This document shows, in pieces, positions 33,615 to 42,733 of a DNA stretch of 64,000 nt. Below the pieces are notes generated by a model. The model worked only from the letters and a program-made list of their open reading frames with translations, was not told where the DNA came from and did no database searches. Each line of letters begins with the position of its first letter. The stretch's first letter is position 1. Source of the DNA: Bradyrhizobium barranii subsp. apii (lineage in GTDB: Bacteria > Pseudomonadota > Alphaproteobacteria > Rhizobiales > Xanthobacteraceae); NCBI RefSeq assembly GCF_011516635.5, contig NZ_CP096255.1, forward strand, positions 4,214,501 to 4,278,500. Direction: 5' to 3'. The translations under genes were made by a program, and so were the position numbers.

Positions 33615-35885
33615 ATGAATCACCATACGGCCTCTCACGATCCCGTACTTGTGGCGCTGTCGATCCTGATCGCCGCGCTCGCCTCCTACACAGCGCTCGA
33701 CCTCGCGACCCGGATGCGTGCCGCGTCTGGGCGGGCTCGTCCGGCTTGGCTTGCAGCCGCGGCCACCGCTATGGGGGGCGGCATTTGGTCCATGCATTTT
33801 GTCGGCATGCTGGCTTTCAGGCTGCCGGGGGTCGAGATCTCCTACGATCCATTCCTCACCTTTCTATCGCTTGTCGTCCCCATTGTTGTCGCGGCCGCGG
33901 CCTTTGCCGTGGTCGGAAGACGCCCGCAGGCGCTCCTGGTGTCCGGCCTGGCGATGGGGCTCGCCATATCCGGCATGCACTATACGGGCATGGGCGCGAT
34001 GAGAATGGCGGCATCCGTCGCGTACGATCCTCGGTGGGTCGTGCTCTCGGTCGTGATCGCGATGTGCGCTTCGGTCGTGGCGCTCTGGCTTGCCTTTCGC
34101 AAGACAAATGCGACGCAGCGGCTGTTTGCAGGACTTGTCATGGGTCTCGCGATCTCCGGCATGCATTACGCGGCTATGGAAGGTGCCTCGTTCGAGCCTG
34201 CGAACACCATGGCGGGACACGCTGGACATTTCGTGGGTCGGGCGCCGCTGGCATTTCTGCTCGCCGGCGCCACCATCTTGATCCTGAGCATTGGGATTGC
34301 CGCTGCCGTCTATGATCGGGCCTCGGCGGAGCGCGCCCAACGCGAGGCCAGCGCGCTGAGGCGAAGTGAAGAACGCTTTCGGCTCCTGGTGGAGGGCATC
34401 GCCGATCACGCCATGTTCATGATCGAGCCGAATGGGGCCGTGGGAAACTGGAATCTCGGGGCGCGCCGGTTGATGGGATATGGCGACGACATCGTAGGGA
34501 CCAGCTACGCGATCCTTCATACCGACGAAGACCGCGCGTCCGGGGCGCCAGCACGTGCTCTCCTTGAGGCGGAGCGGTACGGCAAGTCAGCAGTGGAAGC
34601 CTGGCGCGTGCGCCGGGACGGCAGCCGTTTCTGGGCAGAGGCAACCCTGGTCGCGGTACGGAACGAAAGCGGCTTGATCACCGGGTTTGCCAAGATCGTG
34701 CGCGACATCAGCGAGAGGAGGCGGGCACAGGAAGCGCTGGATCGGGCACGCGAAGCGCTGACGCTGTCGCAGAAAATGGAGACCATCGGTCAGCTTACCG
34801 GCGGCGTGGCCCACGATTTTAACAACCTGCTCGCCGCTGTTCTCGGCAGCCTCGAGCTCCTGAAAAAACGCCTGCAAACAGACGATCCGAAGATACAGCG
34901 TCTCGTGGACAACGCGATGCAAGGCGCGCAGCGGGGCGCTCTGCTAACCCAGCGCTTGCTTGCCTTCGCTCGCAAACAGGATCTCAAGCCGGCTGTCGTC
35001 GATATCGCCGCACTGGTGCGGGGCATGGCGTCACTGCTGAAATTCGAGGCAGGCGTCCGTATCGACACACTCTTTCCGCTGGATCTGCCCAACGTAAAGA
35101 TTGACGCCAACCAGCTCGAACTAGCCATCCTCAATCTCGCGGTAAACGCGCGTGATGCGATGCCGGCCGGTGGCCTGATAACCATCTCCGCCAGAGACGA
35201 GCAGCACGAAGCTGGCGCTCCCCGCTACGTGGCGCTCTCGGTGAGCGACACGGGCTGCGGCATGGACGAGGAAACGCTCAAGCGCGCTCAGGAGCCATTC
35301 TTTACGACGAAGGGTATCGGCAAAGGCACCGGGCTCGGACTATCGATGGTTCACGGCCTCGCCGAGCAGTCCGGCGGCAGGCTCGTCCTGAAGAGCCGCC
35401 TTGGAGTGGGCACGACGGCCGAGATCTGGCTGCCGGTGGCTGAGGAGGAGGCCGCGGTGCCAGCGCCGCGAGCGGAGTCCCCGGCACCCATGCTTCGGGC
35501 CGACCACCGGCTTTCCGTGCTTCTGGTCGACGACGACCCTCTCGTGCTGGAGAATACGGCGGCAATGCTGGAGGATCTCGGGCATGCAGTGGTCGAGGCA
35601 CGCTCGGGCGAAGAGGCATTGGATCTCCTCCGCCGCACGCAGACCATCGAACTGGTCGTCACCGACTATGCGATGCCGGTCATGACCGGCCTGCAGCTTG
35701 CTGAAGCCGTGGTCGTGGAGCGTCCCGGTACGGTCATCCTCCTGAGCACCGGGTATGCGGAGCTTCCCATTGACGCGCGTTCCAATCTGCACCGCCTGTC
35801 GAAGCCGTTCGATCAGGCTGCCCTTGAGAAGGCTATCCAGGGAGCGATGCGAGAGCGGGAGCGCGCGAGATCTGTCGTCGCCTGA
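33615..35885 (+). CDS. MHYT-PAS hybrid histidine kinase with receiver domain
   Basis: A 756-residue membrane sensor; GTG 33609 is an alternative start. Residues 10-235 hold about seven helices with three MHYT-type motifs, MHFVGM (60-65), MHYTGM (121-126) and MHYAAM (183-188), which are proposed to bind a metal and sense a diatomic gas or redox state. A PAS domain with PAC segment spans about 250-370. The kinase has phospho-acceptor His400 (GGVAHDFNN), N-box Asn511 and the GTGLGLSM box. A C-terminal receiver (633-750) has phospho-acceptor Asp684 (VVTDYAMP). No HPt or separate response regulator is adjacent, so the output partner is unknown. It stands alone. Confidence 0.9.
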   Translation: MNHHTASHDPVLVALSILIAALASYTALDLATRMRAASGRARPAWLAAAATAMGGGIWSMHFVGMLAFRLPGVEISYDPFLTFLSLVVPIVVAAAAFAVVGRRPQALLVSGLAMGLAISGMHYTGMGAMRMAASVAYDPRWVVLSVVIAMCASVVALWLAFRKTNATQRLFAGLVMGLAISGMHYAAMEGASFEPANTMAGHAGHFVGRAPLAFLLAGATILILSIGIAAAVYDRASAERAQREASALRRSEERFRLLVEGIADHAMFMIEPNGAVGNWNLGARRLMGYGDDIVGTSYAILHTDEDRASGAPARALLEAERYGKSAVEAWRVRRDGSRFWAEATLVAVRNESGLITGFAKIVRDISERRRAQEALDRAREALTLSQKMETIGQLTGGVAHDFNNLLAAVLGSLELLKKRLQTDDPKIQRLVDNAMQGAQRGALLTQRLLAFARKQDLKPAVVDIAALVRGMASLLKFEAGVRIDTLFPLDLPNVKIDANQLELAILNLAVNARDAMPAGGLITISARDEQHEAGAPRYVALSVSDTGCGMDEETLKRAQEPFFTTKGIGKGTGLGLSMVHGLAEQSGGRLVLKSRLGVGTTAEIWLPVAEEEAAVPAPRAESPAPMLRADHRLSVLLVDDDPLVLENTAAMLEDLGHAVVEARSGEEALDLLRRTQTIELVVTDYAMPVMTGLQLAEAVVVERPGTVILLSTGYAELPIDARSNLHRLSKPFDQAALEKAIQGAMRERERARSVVA

Positions 35886-36090
35886 CGGTGTCGGGCTGAC
35901 GGCCGCCGATCGGTGCCGCCAGCACATTTGCCTCCAGCTCCCCGACCAACCAATATGATTGCGTTGAGCCATTAGATCGTGTTTCGACCGGAGAGAATAA
36001 CGGCGCCTCAGCGACGAGAGATTGCCGCTGTCCCGGCGAAAGCATGCCGGTGCTTGGCAACCGTGTTGCCGATTCGATAAAGGGCTAAAT

Positions 36091-36642
36091 TCAAGTCAGC
36101 GTCGCGCGCGGATTCACAACCGTGTACCCCCTCAAAGAACGCGCGTGTATTCTCGTTGCGCGTCCACCTGAGTTGCCGTCGTACGCCATCCAGACGTCGC
36201 CCCCGATGTGCTGCTCGAGGACGAAAACGTGCCCGCGTCTTGCCGCGACCATTCCTGGTGCTGGCGACGTACGCGGAAATCTCAGCCAGTTTGCCGCGAG
36301 ATTCAATTCCGGAACGATGCGACCAAACAGGCGCAGGGCTGCGGCACAACCGCAGAATGAGGAGGGGCAGCCCGCGGGGCGGCCGCCAACGATCCGAGTG
36401 CTGACGGGACTATCAGACGCCGCAATATTTGTATTGGCGACGACGGAGAGTTGTTTGGTTCGGTGTATCTGCAATGAGTCTCGCACCTCTCTTCGCTGGT
36501 TCGGGATTTGCGCGTAGTTCGAGAAGTCGCATGGCATGGTGACGTTGCATTCAGAGGCGTGCTGCATGCGATAGGGTCGTGCATCGGAATTGAGCGAGGT
36601 GATCACAACGAGGCAGCACGCAGAAATAACTTGCTTGAACAT
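36091..36642 (-). CDS. Small secreted Cys-rich protein of unknown function
   Basis: A 183-residue protein from the ATG at 36642, which starts a signal-peptide-like segment (FKQVISACCLVVITSLN). The C-terminal 90 residues contain a conserved-looking block: VGGRPAGCPSSFCGC, then LNLAANWLRF, RRGHVFVLEQH, and a DGNSGGRATRIHARSLRGYTVV end. This pattern is like a family of small exported proteins common in Bradyrhizobium that keeps a GCPxxxCGC cluster and a short NlpC-like core; I do not assign a function. It stands alone on the minus strand. Confidence 0.6.
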   Translation of the reverse strand: MFKQVISACCLVVITSLNSDARPYRMQHASECNVTMPCDFSNYAQIPNQRREVRDSLQIHRTKQLSVVANTNIAASDSPVSTRIVGGRPAGCPSSFCGCAAALRLFGRIVPELNLAANWLRFPRTSPAPGMVAARRGHVFVLEQHIGGDVWMAYDGNSGGRATRIHARSLRGYTVVNPRATLT

Positions 36643-36825
36643 CGCAGGCTCCGGGATTGATGGATCCTGCCCCCAGCAACGAGCAACTAACAAAGATTGG
36701 CTGAAATGGGTCAAAAGAGCGGCCCAATGCGGGATCAGGGGCCGGCTATACTTCTGGAGTAACTCAAAACGCGTCGTTGAAGAGCGCCTTCTGCCGCAAG
36801 TGGGGCCGTGAACGCTGCGCCCGCT

Positions 36826-37029
36826 TCACGTGTCGATCATGGCCACGTAGTCCACGTGAAGAGTAATTGGTCCCTTCGATCCGTCCAGAATGACGCGGAG
36901 GCTCTTCGGATAGTATCCAGCCCCAACCACGGTCCCGGTCTTTCCAGATAAGCGAGGACCGGCTGCCGGCTTTACCTGAATTCGTGAACCCGGCGGAAAC
37001 TTGACGTTCGTTTGGGCCGACCCTGACAT
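36826..37029 (-). CDS. Small KOW/SH3-like protein
   Basis: A 67-residue protein from ATG 37029 (a start at 37104 would give 92 residues). The core PGSRIQVKPAAGPRLSGKTGTVVGAGYYPKSLRVILDG is a small beta-barrel pattern with the Gly at KTGTVVG typical of KOW-like folds. Likely cytoplasmic. Function unknown. Confidence 0.5.
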   Translation of the reverse strand: MSGSAQTNVKFPPGSRIQVKPAAGPRLSGKTGTVVGAGYYPKSLRVILDGSKGPITLHVDYVAMIDT

Positions 37030-37673
37030 GACGTCCTCGGCAGCAAATGAGCTGATTCCACTCGAAAAATCGCCAGCGCGCGGCACAGCGAACGGGTGCG
37101 ACAAATTCGCTTCGCGTGCGCTATCAAAAAGAGCTCTCCAGCCACGGTGCTAAAGAGCGGCAAGGCAACCCAGCGCCTAATACTTCCGCGATTCGCAATT
37201 GCCCCCGCAAACGAGCTCGCCTTTGGTGCTAAAATACCGGCTCACAGGAGCGCTGATCCGCTTGGATTTTCTCTCTATTTGCGCCACGCCCTTTACTGAA
37301 CAACGGAAACGCTTCGATGAGAACATCCGTCATCGGAGGTAATCCACGGACATCAATCCGGTTTGCGGCCTGCTACCGGCATTGAACAATTTCGTCGGCG
37401 TTGTGCCAGATTCAACATTGATCTTCTCGGCCTCGATTGGCCGCATATCGTTGAATCGTCTTTCAAAACAAGTTTTCCCGCAGATCCGGCGATCAGCGTT
37501 GGCGCGTTGTTGTGCAAACTTTCAGCACAATAATCCCTTGGTTACGCCCAATGGAACGGAGATTCCTGCCTCAAACGTAAACATACGTTCACCTCGGTGG
37601 GACGCACGATCGGTTGTCGGGCGCTCAGACCTACAGGTCACTGGGGGCTTTCAACACTGACAGGGGAATATCA
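37030..37673 (+). other. Long intergenic region before the secretion operon, 644 bp, no gene seen
   Basis: Base composition is visibly less GC-rich than the neighbours and no frame here shows plausible coding character. Apart from the inverted repeat at 37574-37589 I see no defined element. It presumably contains the promoter of the type I secretion operon. Confidence 0.5.
37574..37589. promoter_or_regulatory. 16-bp inverted repeat upstream of the secreted-protein gene
   Basis: AACGTA and TACGTT are perfect inverted arms separated by AACA, 84 bp upstream of the TTG start at 37674. The size and symmetry fit a dimeric regulator site. The regulator is unknown. Confidence 0.35.
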
Positions 37674-39044
37674 TTGGCAACATTACACTACGCTGCGGGC
37701 GGGGGTCTGGACTCGCAAGGTAACTTCGCACCAGCTGAAGCTGGCTTTAATCTCGCAGATGTCCAGTATGTCGACCAGGTGAATGCACTGCCCGACGGTG
37801 TGCAGGGTCTGGTCTGGCTCGATCAGTACCACGGCGTGACTCAGGACTTTATCGACCAGGTGACGCCGTTCCTCAACAATCCGAAAGTGTTCGGCTTCTA
37901 CCTTGTGGATGAGCCTGATCTGACCGGTCAGTGGGGACCGCAAGCCGACCCCGCGGATCTGAAGGCTGAATCCGACTGGATTCATCAGCACGATCCCGGG
38001 GCCAAGACGTTCACCGTCCTGATGAACACTGGATCATCGGACGATCCGAACTACATGAACAGCTACAACCAGGCGAACACCCACATCGACTACTTCGGTC
38101 TCGATTGGTATCCGGTGTGGACGGACCGTCCGAACGTCGACCTCAGCACGATCGACAAGTACGTCTCTGCCGCTGAGCAAGCCGGAATCCCGCTCGACTC
38201 CATCGTTCCGGTTTATCAGGCGTTCGGCGGCGGCGGCTGGTCCACCGAAACCGGCAGCAAGGTCGCTGTGCCGACTGCCGCGCAAGAGCAGGCAATGATC
38301 GATCATTGGGCGGACCTCGTTCCCAATCCGGCCTTTGACTATGCTTACGCGTGGGGATCGCAGAATGGCGACACTGCGCTCGAGAATTTGCCGGCACTGC
38401 AGCAGGTGTTCCTTGCGCACAATACGAGCCATGGCACGGGGGGCGCGACCGCTCCGCCTGTTACCGATCCCGTTACCGATCCGGTGACCGACACGCCGCC
38501 GCCGGTGGACGCTGGCGGTAGCACCGGCACGGACGGCAGCACGCCGCCGGTTGACAACGCTGGTGGTAGCACCGGCACGGGCGGCAACACGCCGCCGGTT
38601 GCGGACGGTGGTGGTAGCACCGGCACGGACGGCTCCACGCCGCCGGTTGCCGATGCTGGCGGTAGCACCGGAGGCACCCCTCCCGTGTCGGGCTCGGACG
38701 GAACGACTGATCCGTCAACCGGCGGTTCGACGGATACTGGCGGCTGGGGTGGTCATCACCACGGCGGCGGCTGGTCGGGCGGTTCGTCCTGGCAGGCGGG
38801 CAACGGCGGTGGCGGGCACAACCACAACGGTGGTGGGCTCGATTTCTCGCAGTGGCTCAATAATGCCAGCACGTCGTCCGCATCCGGAGATCATTCCTGG
38901 TGGCGGGGTCACACTGCGACGTCGAACACGACTGCGGATGCCGATTCTGGGCAGACGGATACGCCGGACACAGGCTCGTTCGTAGCGCATCTGGCTGATT
39001 GGATGTCTCACCACAACAACGATCATCACGGGTGGCACTCGTAA
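37674..39044 (+). CDS. Type I-secreted glycosidase-like protein with Gly/Thr/Pro repeats
   Basis: A 456-residue protein. The chosen start is TTG 37674, preceded by a GGGGAATA site, giving LATLHYAAGGGL; no signal peptide is present, as expected of a type I substrate. Residues 1-270 look like a TIM-barrel glycosidase-like domain: VFGFYLVDEPDLTGQW (a carboxylate-bearing VDEPD strand end), YFGLDWYPVW and AYAWGSQNGDT. Then come VTDP repeats and a 16-residue Gly/Thr/Pro repeat, a His/Gly/Trp-rich stretch, and a Ser/Thr/Asp-rich tail ending in a His-rich segment. No canonical RTX nonapeptides are present. The PrtD/HlyD genes downstream are its likely exporter. A role on extracellular polysaccharide is inferred. 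Confidence 0.72.
   Translation: MATLHYAAGGGLDSQGNFAPAEAGFNLADVQYVDQVNALPDGVQGLVWLDQYHGVTQDFIDQVTPFLNNPKVFGFYLVDEPDLTGQWGPQADPADLKAESDWIHQHDPGAKTFTVLMNTGSSDDPNYMNSYNQANTHIDYFGLDWYPVWTDRPNVDLSTIDKYVSAAEQAGIPLDSIVPVYQAFGGGGWSTETGSKVAVPTAAQEQAMIDHWADLVPNPAFDYAYAWGSQNGDTALENLPALQQVFLAHNTSHGTGGATAPPVTDPVTDPVTDTPPPVDAGGSTGTDGSTPPVDNAGGSTGTGGNTPPVADGGGSTGTDGSTPPVADAGGSTGGTPPVSGSDGTTDPSTGGSTDTGGWGGHHHGGGWSGGSSWQAGNGGGGHNHNGGGLDFSQWLNNASTSSASGDHSWWRGHTATSNTTADADSGQTDTPDTGSFVAHLADWMSHHNNDHHGWHS
38514..38657 (+). repeat. Three tandem 48-bp repeats in the secreted protein
   Basis: Three units of 48 bp (38514, 38562, 38610) encode GGSTGTDGSTPPVDNA-type 16-residue units; a shortened fourth unit follows. 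They are in frame and nearly identical, so copy number is probably variable between strains. Confidence 0.85.
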
Positions 39045-39069
39045 GCTCGTAGGTCGTCTACATCGACAA

Positions 39070-39101
39070 GGACATGCGCGCGGTGCGCTGCGCGCATGTC
39101 C
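39070..39101 (+). terminator. 12-bp-stem hairpin between the secreted protein and its exporter genes
   Basis: GGACATGCGCGC pairs perfectly with GCGCGCATGTCC across an 8-nt loop, 25 bp after the stop. There is no T-run. It could end or attenuate transcription, lowering exporter relative to substrate, as in other type I secretion operons. Confidence 0.6.
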
Positions 39102-39251
39102 ACTCTGGGGAGTTCCTCGCGATCACCGGGGCGGTCGAGAGGCGGGGCACCATTCCGCGCACGGCGGAATGTTGAAATGCGGGCGTCTTGACGCTCGATC
39201 GCATGCAATTTTTCAACCGTTTACCGTCGCCCGGCGAAGGGCGGCCCGGAT

Positions 39252-41093
39252 ATGCACATGCACGCTTCGGAAAAACAGTCTGCGCTCGCGGATGTCTTCC
39301 GTCGGATACGTCCCGGCCTGCTCGCGGCGGGTGGACTATCCATCTTCATCAATCTGCTGGTGTTCGTGTCGCCGATCTACACCATGCAGATCTACGATCG
39401 GGTGCTCACGAGCCGAAACGGGATGACGCTGCTGCTGCTCTCGCTCATCGCGCTCGTTCTCTTCATCAGCTACGCGACGCTCGAGCATTTTCGCAGCCGG
39501 GTTCTCGTGCAGACTGGATTGCGCTTCGATCGGTTCGTCTCGGGCGAGACGTTCGAGACCGCGCTCGGACAGGCGCTGAGCACGAGCAGCTCGCATCATG
39601 TTCAGCTGCTGCGCGATGTCGACACCTTGCGTGAGGTGCTGTCGGGCGGCGTCATCACGTCGCTGATGGACGTGCCGTGGACGCCGATCTTCCTCGCGAT
39701 GTGTTTCCTGCTTCATCCGCTGATCGGCCTGGTCGCCCTGATCGGCGCGATCATCATCCTGACGCTCGCCTTCCTCAACGAGCGTGTCACGAAGGCGCCG
39801 TTGAATGCAGCCGCATCGAAGAACCTTCACGCACTGGACCGGTTGACGTCCTCGCTGCGCAACGCAGAAGCGATCCGCGCGCTTGGAATGGGACCCGCGA
39901 TCCGCGCCGCCTGGGCTGTAACTCATGGTCAGGCGTTGCTGGAAAGCGCGACGGCCGGAGAACGGGGCGGGACCTTGCTCGCCATCTCCAAATTCCTGCG
40001 CATGGCAATTCAGGTGGCCATCATGGGAGTGGGCGCTTATCTCGCGATCCAGCAAGAGATTTCGGGTGGCGTTCTGTTCGCCGCTTCGCTGATCATGGGG
40101 CGCGCGCTCGCGCCCGTCGAGGCGGCAGTGTCGCAATGGAAGGCGCTGGTTGCCGCGCGCACATCATATGCCCGGCTGGATCGCGCGCTTGCGAACCGCG
40201 CGACTGAGCGACAGCCGACACGGCTGCCGGCCCTGGTCGGCGAAATCTCCGTCGAGGCGGCGACGGTACTCGTCCCCGGATCGCAACTGCCGGCCATCGC
40301 CGACGTCTCGTTCCGGCTGGCTCCTGGCGAAGTCGTCGCCGTGGTCGGCCAGTCCGGCTCCGGAAAATCGTCGTTGGCGCGGGCCCTGGTCGGCGCCTGG
40401 CCGCTGGTGCACGGCTGCGTGCGCATCGACGGCAACGACGTCAGGCATTTCGATCCCAATTTCCTTGGACAGAACCTCGGCTACCTTCCGCAGGACGTCG
40501 AACTGTTCGCCGGTACCGTGCGTGACAACATTGCACGTTTCCGCGACGACGCCTCCGACGAGGCGGTCGTCGAGGCAGCGCAGCTGGCGTCGGCGCACAT
40601 GATGATCCAGCGTCTTCCCAAGGGCTATGACACCGTGATCGGGGATAACGGCGCAGGTCTTTCGGGCGGTCAGCGGCAGCGCATCGGGCTCGCGCGCGCA
40701 CTGTTCGGCAAGCCGGTGCTGGTGGTGCTCGACGAGCCGAATGCAAATCTCGACGGCGACGGCGATCGCGCCCTGGCCGATGCGATCCAGCGACTGAGGC
40801 AGAGCAAGGTGACGATCATCATCATCAATCACCGCCCGAACCTGCTCGCCGCGGTCGACAAGATCGTGTTCATGCACGAGGGACGGCTCGGGCAAATCGG
40901 CACACGCGATGAAATGCTGCCTGCACTGCTCGGCAAGACGGTTGCGCCGATGCGGCGCGACGTGCGCGAGCCCGCCGAACATCATCGCGCCGATCGTCAT
41001 CACCATGCTGACGGCAACCATCGAACCGATGGCGCTCACCGTCCGGCACAGCTTTCAAATCAAGTGCGTCAGGCGCACGCGACGAGGCAATAA
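39252..41093 (+). CDS. Type I secretion ABC transporter, PrtD/HasD type
   Basis: A 613-residue exporter. The membrane domain (about 20-300) begins with LLAAGGLSIFINLLVFVSPIYTMQIYDRVLTSRN, a PrtD signature. The ATPase domain has Walker A GQSGSGKS, signature LSGGQRQR, Walker B VLVVLDEPNANLD and H-loop INHRP. It lacks an N-terminal C39 peptidase-like domain, so it exports folded-unfolded proteins with C-terminal signals and not double-Gly peptides. The extreme C-terminus is unusually His-rich (residues about 570-600). The stop overlaps the adaptor start (TAATG). The outer-membrane TolC partner is not in the window. Confidence 0.92.
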   Translation: MHMHASEKQSALADVFRRIRPGLLAAGGLSIFINLLVFVSPIYTMQIYDRVLTSRNGMTLLLLSLIALVLFISYATLEHFRSRVLVQTGLRFDRFVSGETFETALGQALSTSSSHHVQLLRDVDTLREVLSGGVITSLMDVPWTPIFLAMCFLLHPLIGLVALIGAIIILTLAFLNERVTKAPLNAAASKNLHALDRLTSSLRNAEAIRALGMGPAIRAAWAVTHGQALLESATAGERGGTLLAISKFLRMAIQVAIMGVGAYLAIQQEISGGVLFAASLIMGRALAPVEAAVSQWKALVAARTSYARLDRALANRATERQPTRLPALVGEISVEAATVLVPGSQLPAIADVSFRLAPGEVVAVVGQSGSGKSSLARALVGAWPLVHGCVRIDGNDVRHFDPNFLGQNLGYLPQDVELFAGTVRDNIARFRDDASDEAVVEAAQLASAHMMIQRLPKGYDTVIGDNGAGLSGGQRQRIGLARALFGKPVLVVLDEPNANLDGDGDRALADAIQRLRQSKVTIIIINHRPNLLAAVDKIVFMHEGRLGQIGTRDEMLPALLGKTVAPMRRDVREPAEHHRADRHHHADGNHRTDGAHRPAQLSNQVRQAHATRQ

Positions 41094-42631
41094 TGGATAA
41101 TCTATTGCGGCGGGGACCGGACGCTCTTCACGACGAACTGGCGGAGCTTTTGAAGCAGTTCAACAAAGCAGATAAAGTGGCGCAGGAGCCGCTACCTCCG
41201 AGCAAACTCCTTGCGAAGACGGAGACCATGACAAGGTCGCTGGTCGATCTTGCCAAGCTGGTAGATCTTGCCAAGCTGGTCGATCTTGCCAAGGCGAAAC
41301 TGCCGACCTTGTGGCCCCGGGGGGCAATGGGCAACGATGAGGATCCGTCGGGCGATTGGCAGACCCCCGCGCGGCGAGGCTTCCTGGTCGTCTTCCTGAC
41401 CTTCGGCGTATTTGGCGGCTGGACCGCCCTCGCATCGATCGACGGTGCCGTGGTGGCCCCCGGCTCCGTCGTTGTCGAGAGCGACCGTAAGGTGGTGCAG
41501 CATCTCGAGGGTGGCATCGTCCAGAACCTGTTGGTCACAGGCGATTCTCATGTCGCGGAAGGTCAGGTCCTGTTGCGGCTCGATCCGACCCAGGAGCGGG
41601 CCAAGGAAGAGATCGCTCGCTCGGCGGTGTACTCGGCGGTTGCCGAGGAGGCGCGCCTGCAGGCGGAAGCCGAAGGCAAGGACAGCATCACGTTTCCGAC
41701 CGAGCTGCTCCAGAAGACGTCCGATCCGAACGCGATACGCGCAATGGGCGACCAGAAGCGGCGCTTCGATGAACGTCGCGCTGCGCGAAAGATCGAGATC
41801 TCGATCCTCGAGGAACGTATCGCGCAGGCGCAGCGGCAGATCCAGGGGAATACCGCGCAAAACAAGGGGGCGCGCGCGCAGTTCGACAGTGTCAGTCAGG
41901 AATACACCAAGCTCAAGCCGCTCGTTGATCAGGGCATCGTTGCGTTCGCACGCGTCGCCACGCTGGAGCGCTCCAGAGCCGAACTCGAGGGCAAGATCGG
42001 CGCATTTGAAGCGGATATCGCTCGCTATGGCCGCATCATCGACGAGTCGCGGCTCCAGATCGATCAGGTCGGGCAGAAGGTGCTGGAGGAAGCGACCGGC
42101 AAGCTCGCCGATACGCGCGCCCAGCTTGCCGATGCGCGAGAGAAGCTGCGCGTCGCGGTCGATGTCCTGGCCCGGATGGAAGTGCGCGCACCGCGATCGG
42201 GGCGGCTCGTGAACCTCAAGGTTCACACGATCGGTGCCGTGATCAAGGCGGGCGACGTGCTGATGGAGATCGTGCCGGACAACGATGTTCTCGTGGTGGC
42301 CGCAAGGGTGTCGGCGCTTGATATCAACCACGTCCAGCTCGGCCTTCCGACGGAGGTGCGGCTTCCCTCGTTCAAGGCGCGCTCCACCCCGATCGCTGTC
42401 GGCGAGGTTCTTTCGATCTCGGCCGACGCCACGCGCGACGATGTCACCCATCAGCCCTATTACGAGGTGAAAGTCTCGGTCCAGGTGACGCAATTCCCCG
42501 ACAAAGTCCGCGAGAAGCTCAAGCCGGGCATGATGGCCGACGTCCTGATCGCAACCGGAGAACGCACAATTCTTGCTTATCTGACCCAGCCGATCACGGA
42601 CGCGATCCGGCGCGGGATGCGGGAGAGCTGA
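41093..42631 (+). CDS. HlyD-family membrane fusion protein
   Basis: A 512-residue adaptor, coupled to the exporter by TAATG. An extended cytoplasmic N-terminus (about 1-95) contains three tandem LVDLAK hexapeptides, then a single membrane helix (about 96-118, FLVVFLTFGVFGGWTALASI). A lipoyl-like half motif (APGSVVVESDRKVVQHLEGGIV), a long coiled-coil hairpin (about 185-350), and a C-terminal beta-barrel region (SALDINHVQLGLPTEVRLPSF) follow. It bridges the ABC exporter and outer-membrane TolC. The N-terminus is longer than in typical HlyD/PrtE proteins of about 430-450 residues. Confidence 0.9.
   Translation: MDNLLRRGPDALHDELAELLKQFNKADKVAQEPLPPSKLLAKTETMTRSLVDLAKLVDLAKLVDLAKAKLPTLWPRGAMGNDEDPSGDWQTPARRGFLVVFLTFGVFGGWTALASIDGAVVAPGSVVVESDRKVVQHLEGGIVQNLLVTGDSHVAEGQVLLRLDPTQERAKEEIARSAVYSAVAEEARLQAEAEGKDSITFPTELLQKTSDPNAIRAMGDQKRRFDERRAARKIEISILEERIAQAQRQIQGNTAQNKGARAQFDSVSQEYTKLKPLVDQGIVAFARVATLERSRAELEGKIGAFEADIARYGRIIDESRLQIDQVGQKVLEEATGKLADTRAQLADAREKLRVAVDVLARMEVRAPRSGRLVNLKVHTIGAVIKAGDVLMEIVPDNDVLVVAARVSALDINHVQLGLPTEVRLPSFKARSTPIAVGEVLSISADATRDDVTHQPYYEVKVSVQVTQFPDKVREKLKPGMMADVLIATGERTILAYLTQPITDAIRRGMRES
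41240..41293 (+). repeat. Three tandem 18-bp repeats in the HlyD gene
   Basis: Three consecutive 18-bp copies encode LVDLAK each (41240, 41258, 41276); the middle copy differs by one base. The repeat is in frame and lies before the membrane helix. Confidence 0.9.
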
Positions 42632-42653
42632 GAACGTGTAGGCTGTCGCTGGC

Positions 42654-42671
42654 CGGCCCGTGCGAGGGCCG
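42654..42671 (+). terminator. Short GC hairpin after the HlyD gene
   Basis: CGGCCC pairs with GGGCCG across a 6-nt loop, 23 bp after the stop and between convergent genes. No T-run is present, so it is only a weak candidate. Confidence 0.35.
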
Positions 42672-42733
42672 CTGGGTTCAGGGTGCTACGCTGCAATGCC
42701 AACGATCATTGTGGAGGAAGTGCTCGAACCCGG

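Noticed and set aside
36122..36517. Plus-strand frame opposite the small secreted protein
   Set aside because: It has no signal, motif or ribosome site; the minus-strand frame has a signal peptide and conserved-looking Cys block.
37382..37660. Short plus-strand frame before the secretion operon
   Set aside because: Composition is unlike a real gene and no ribosome site precedes it.
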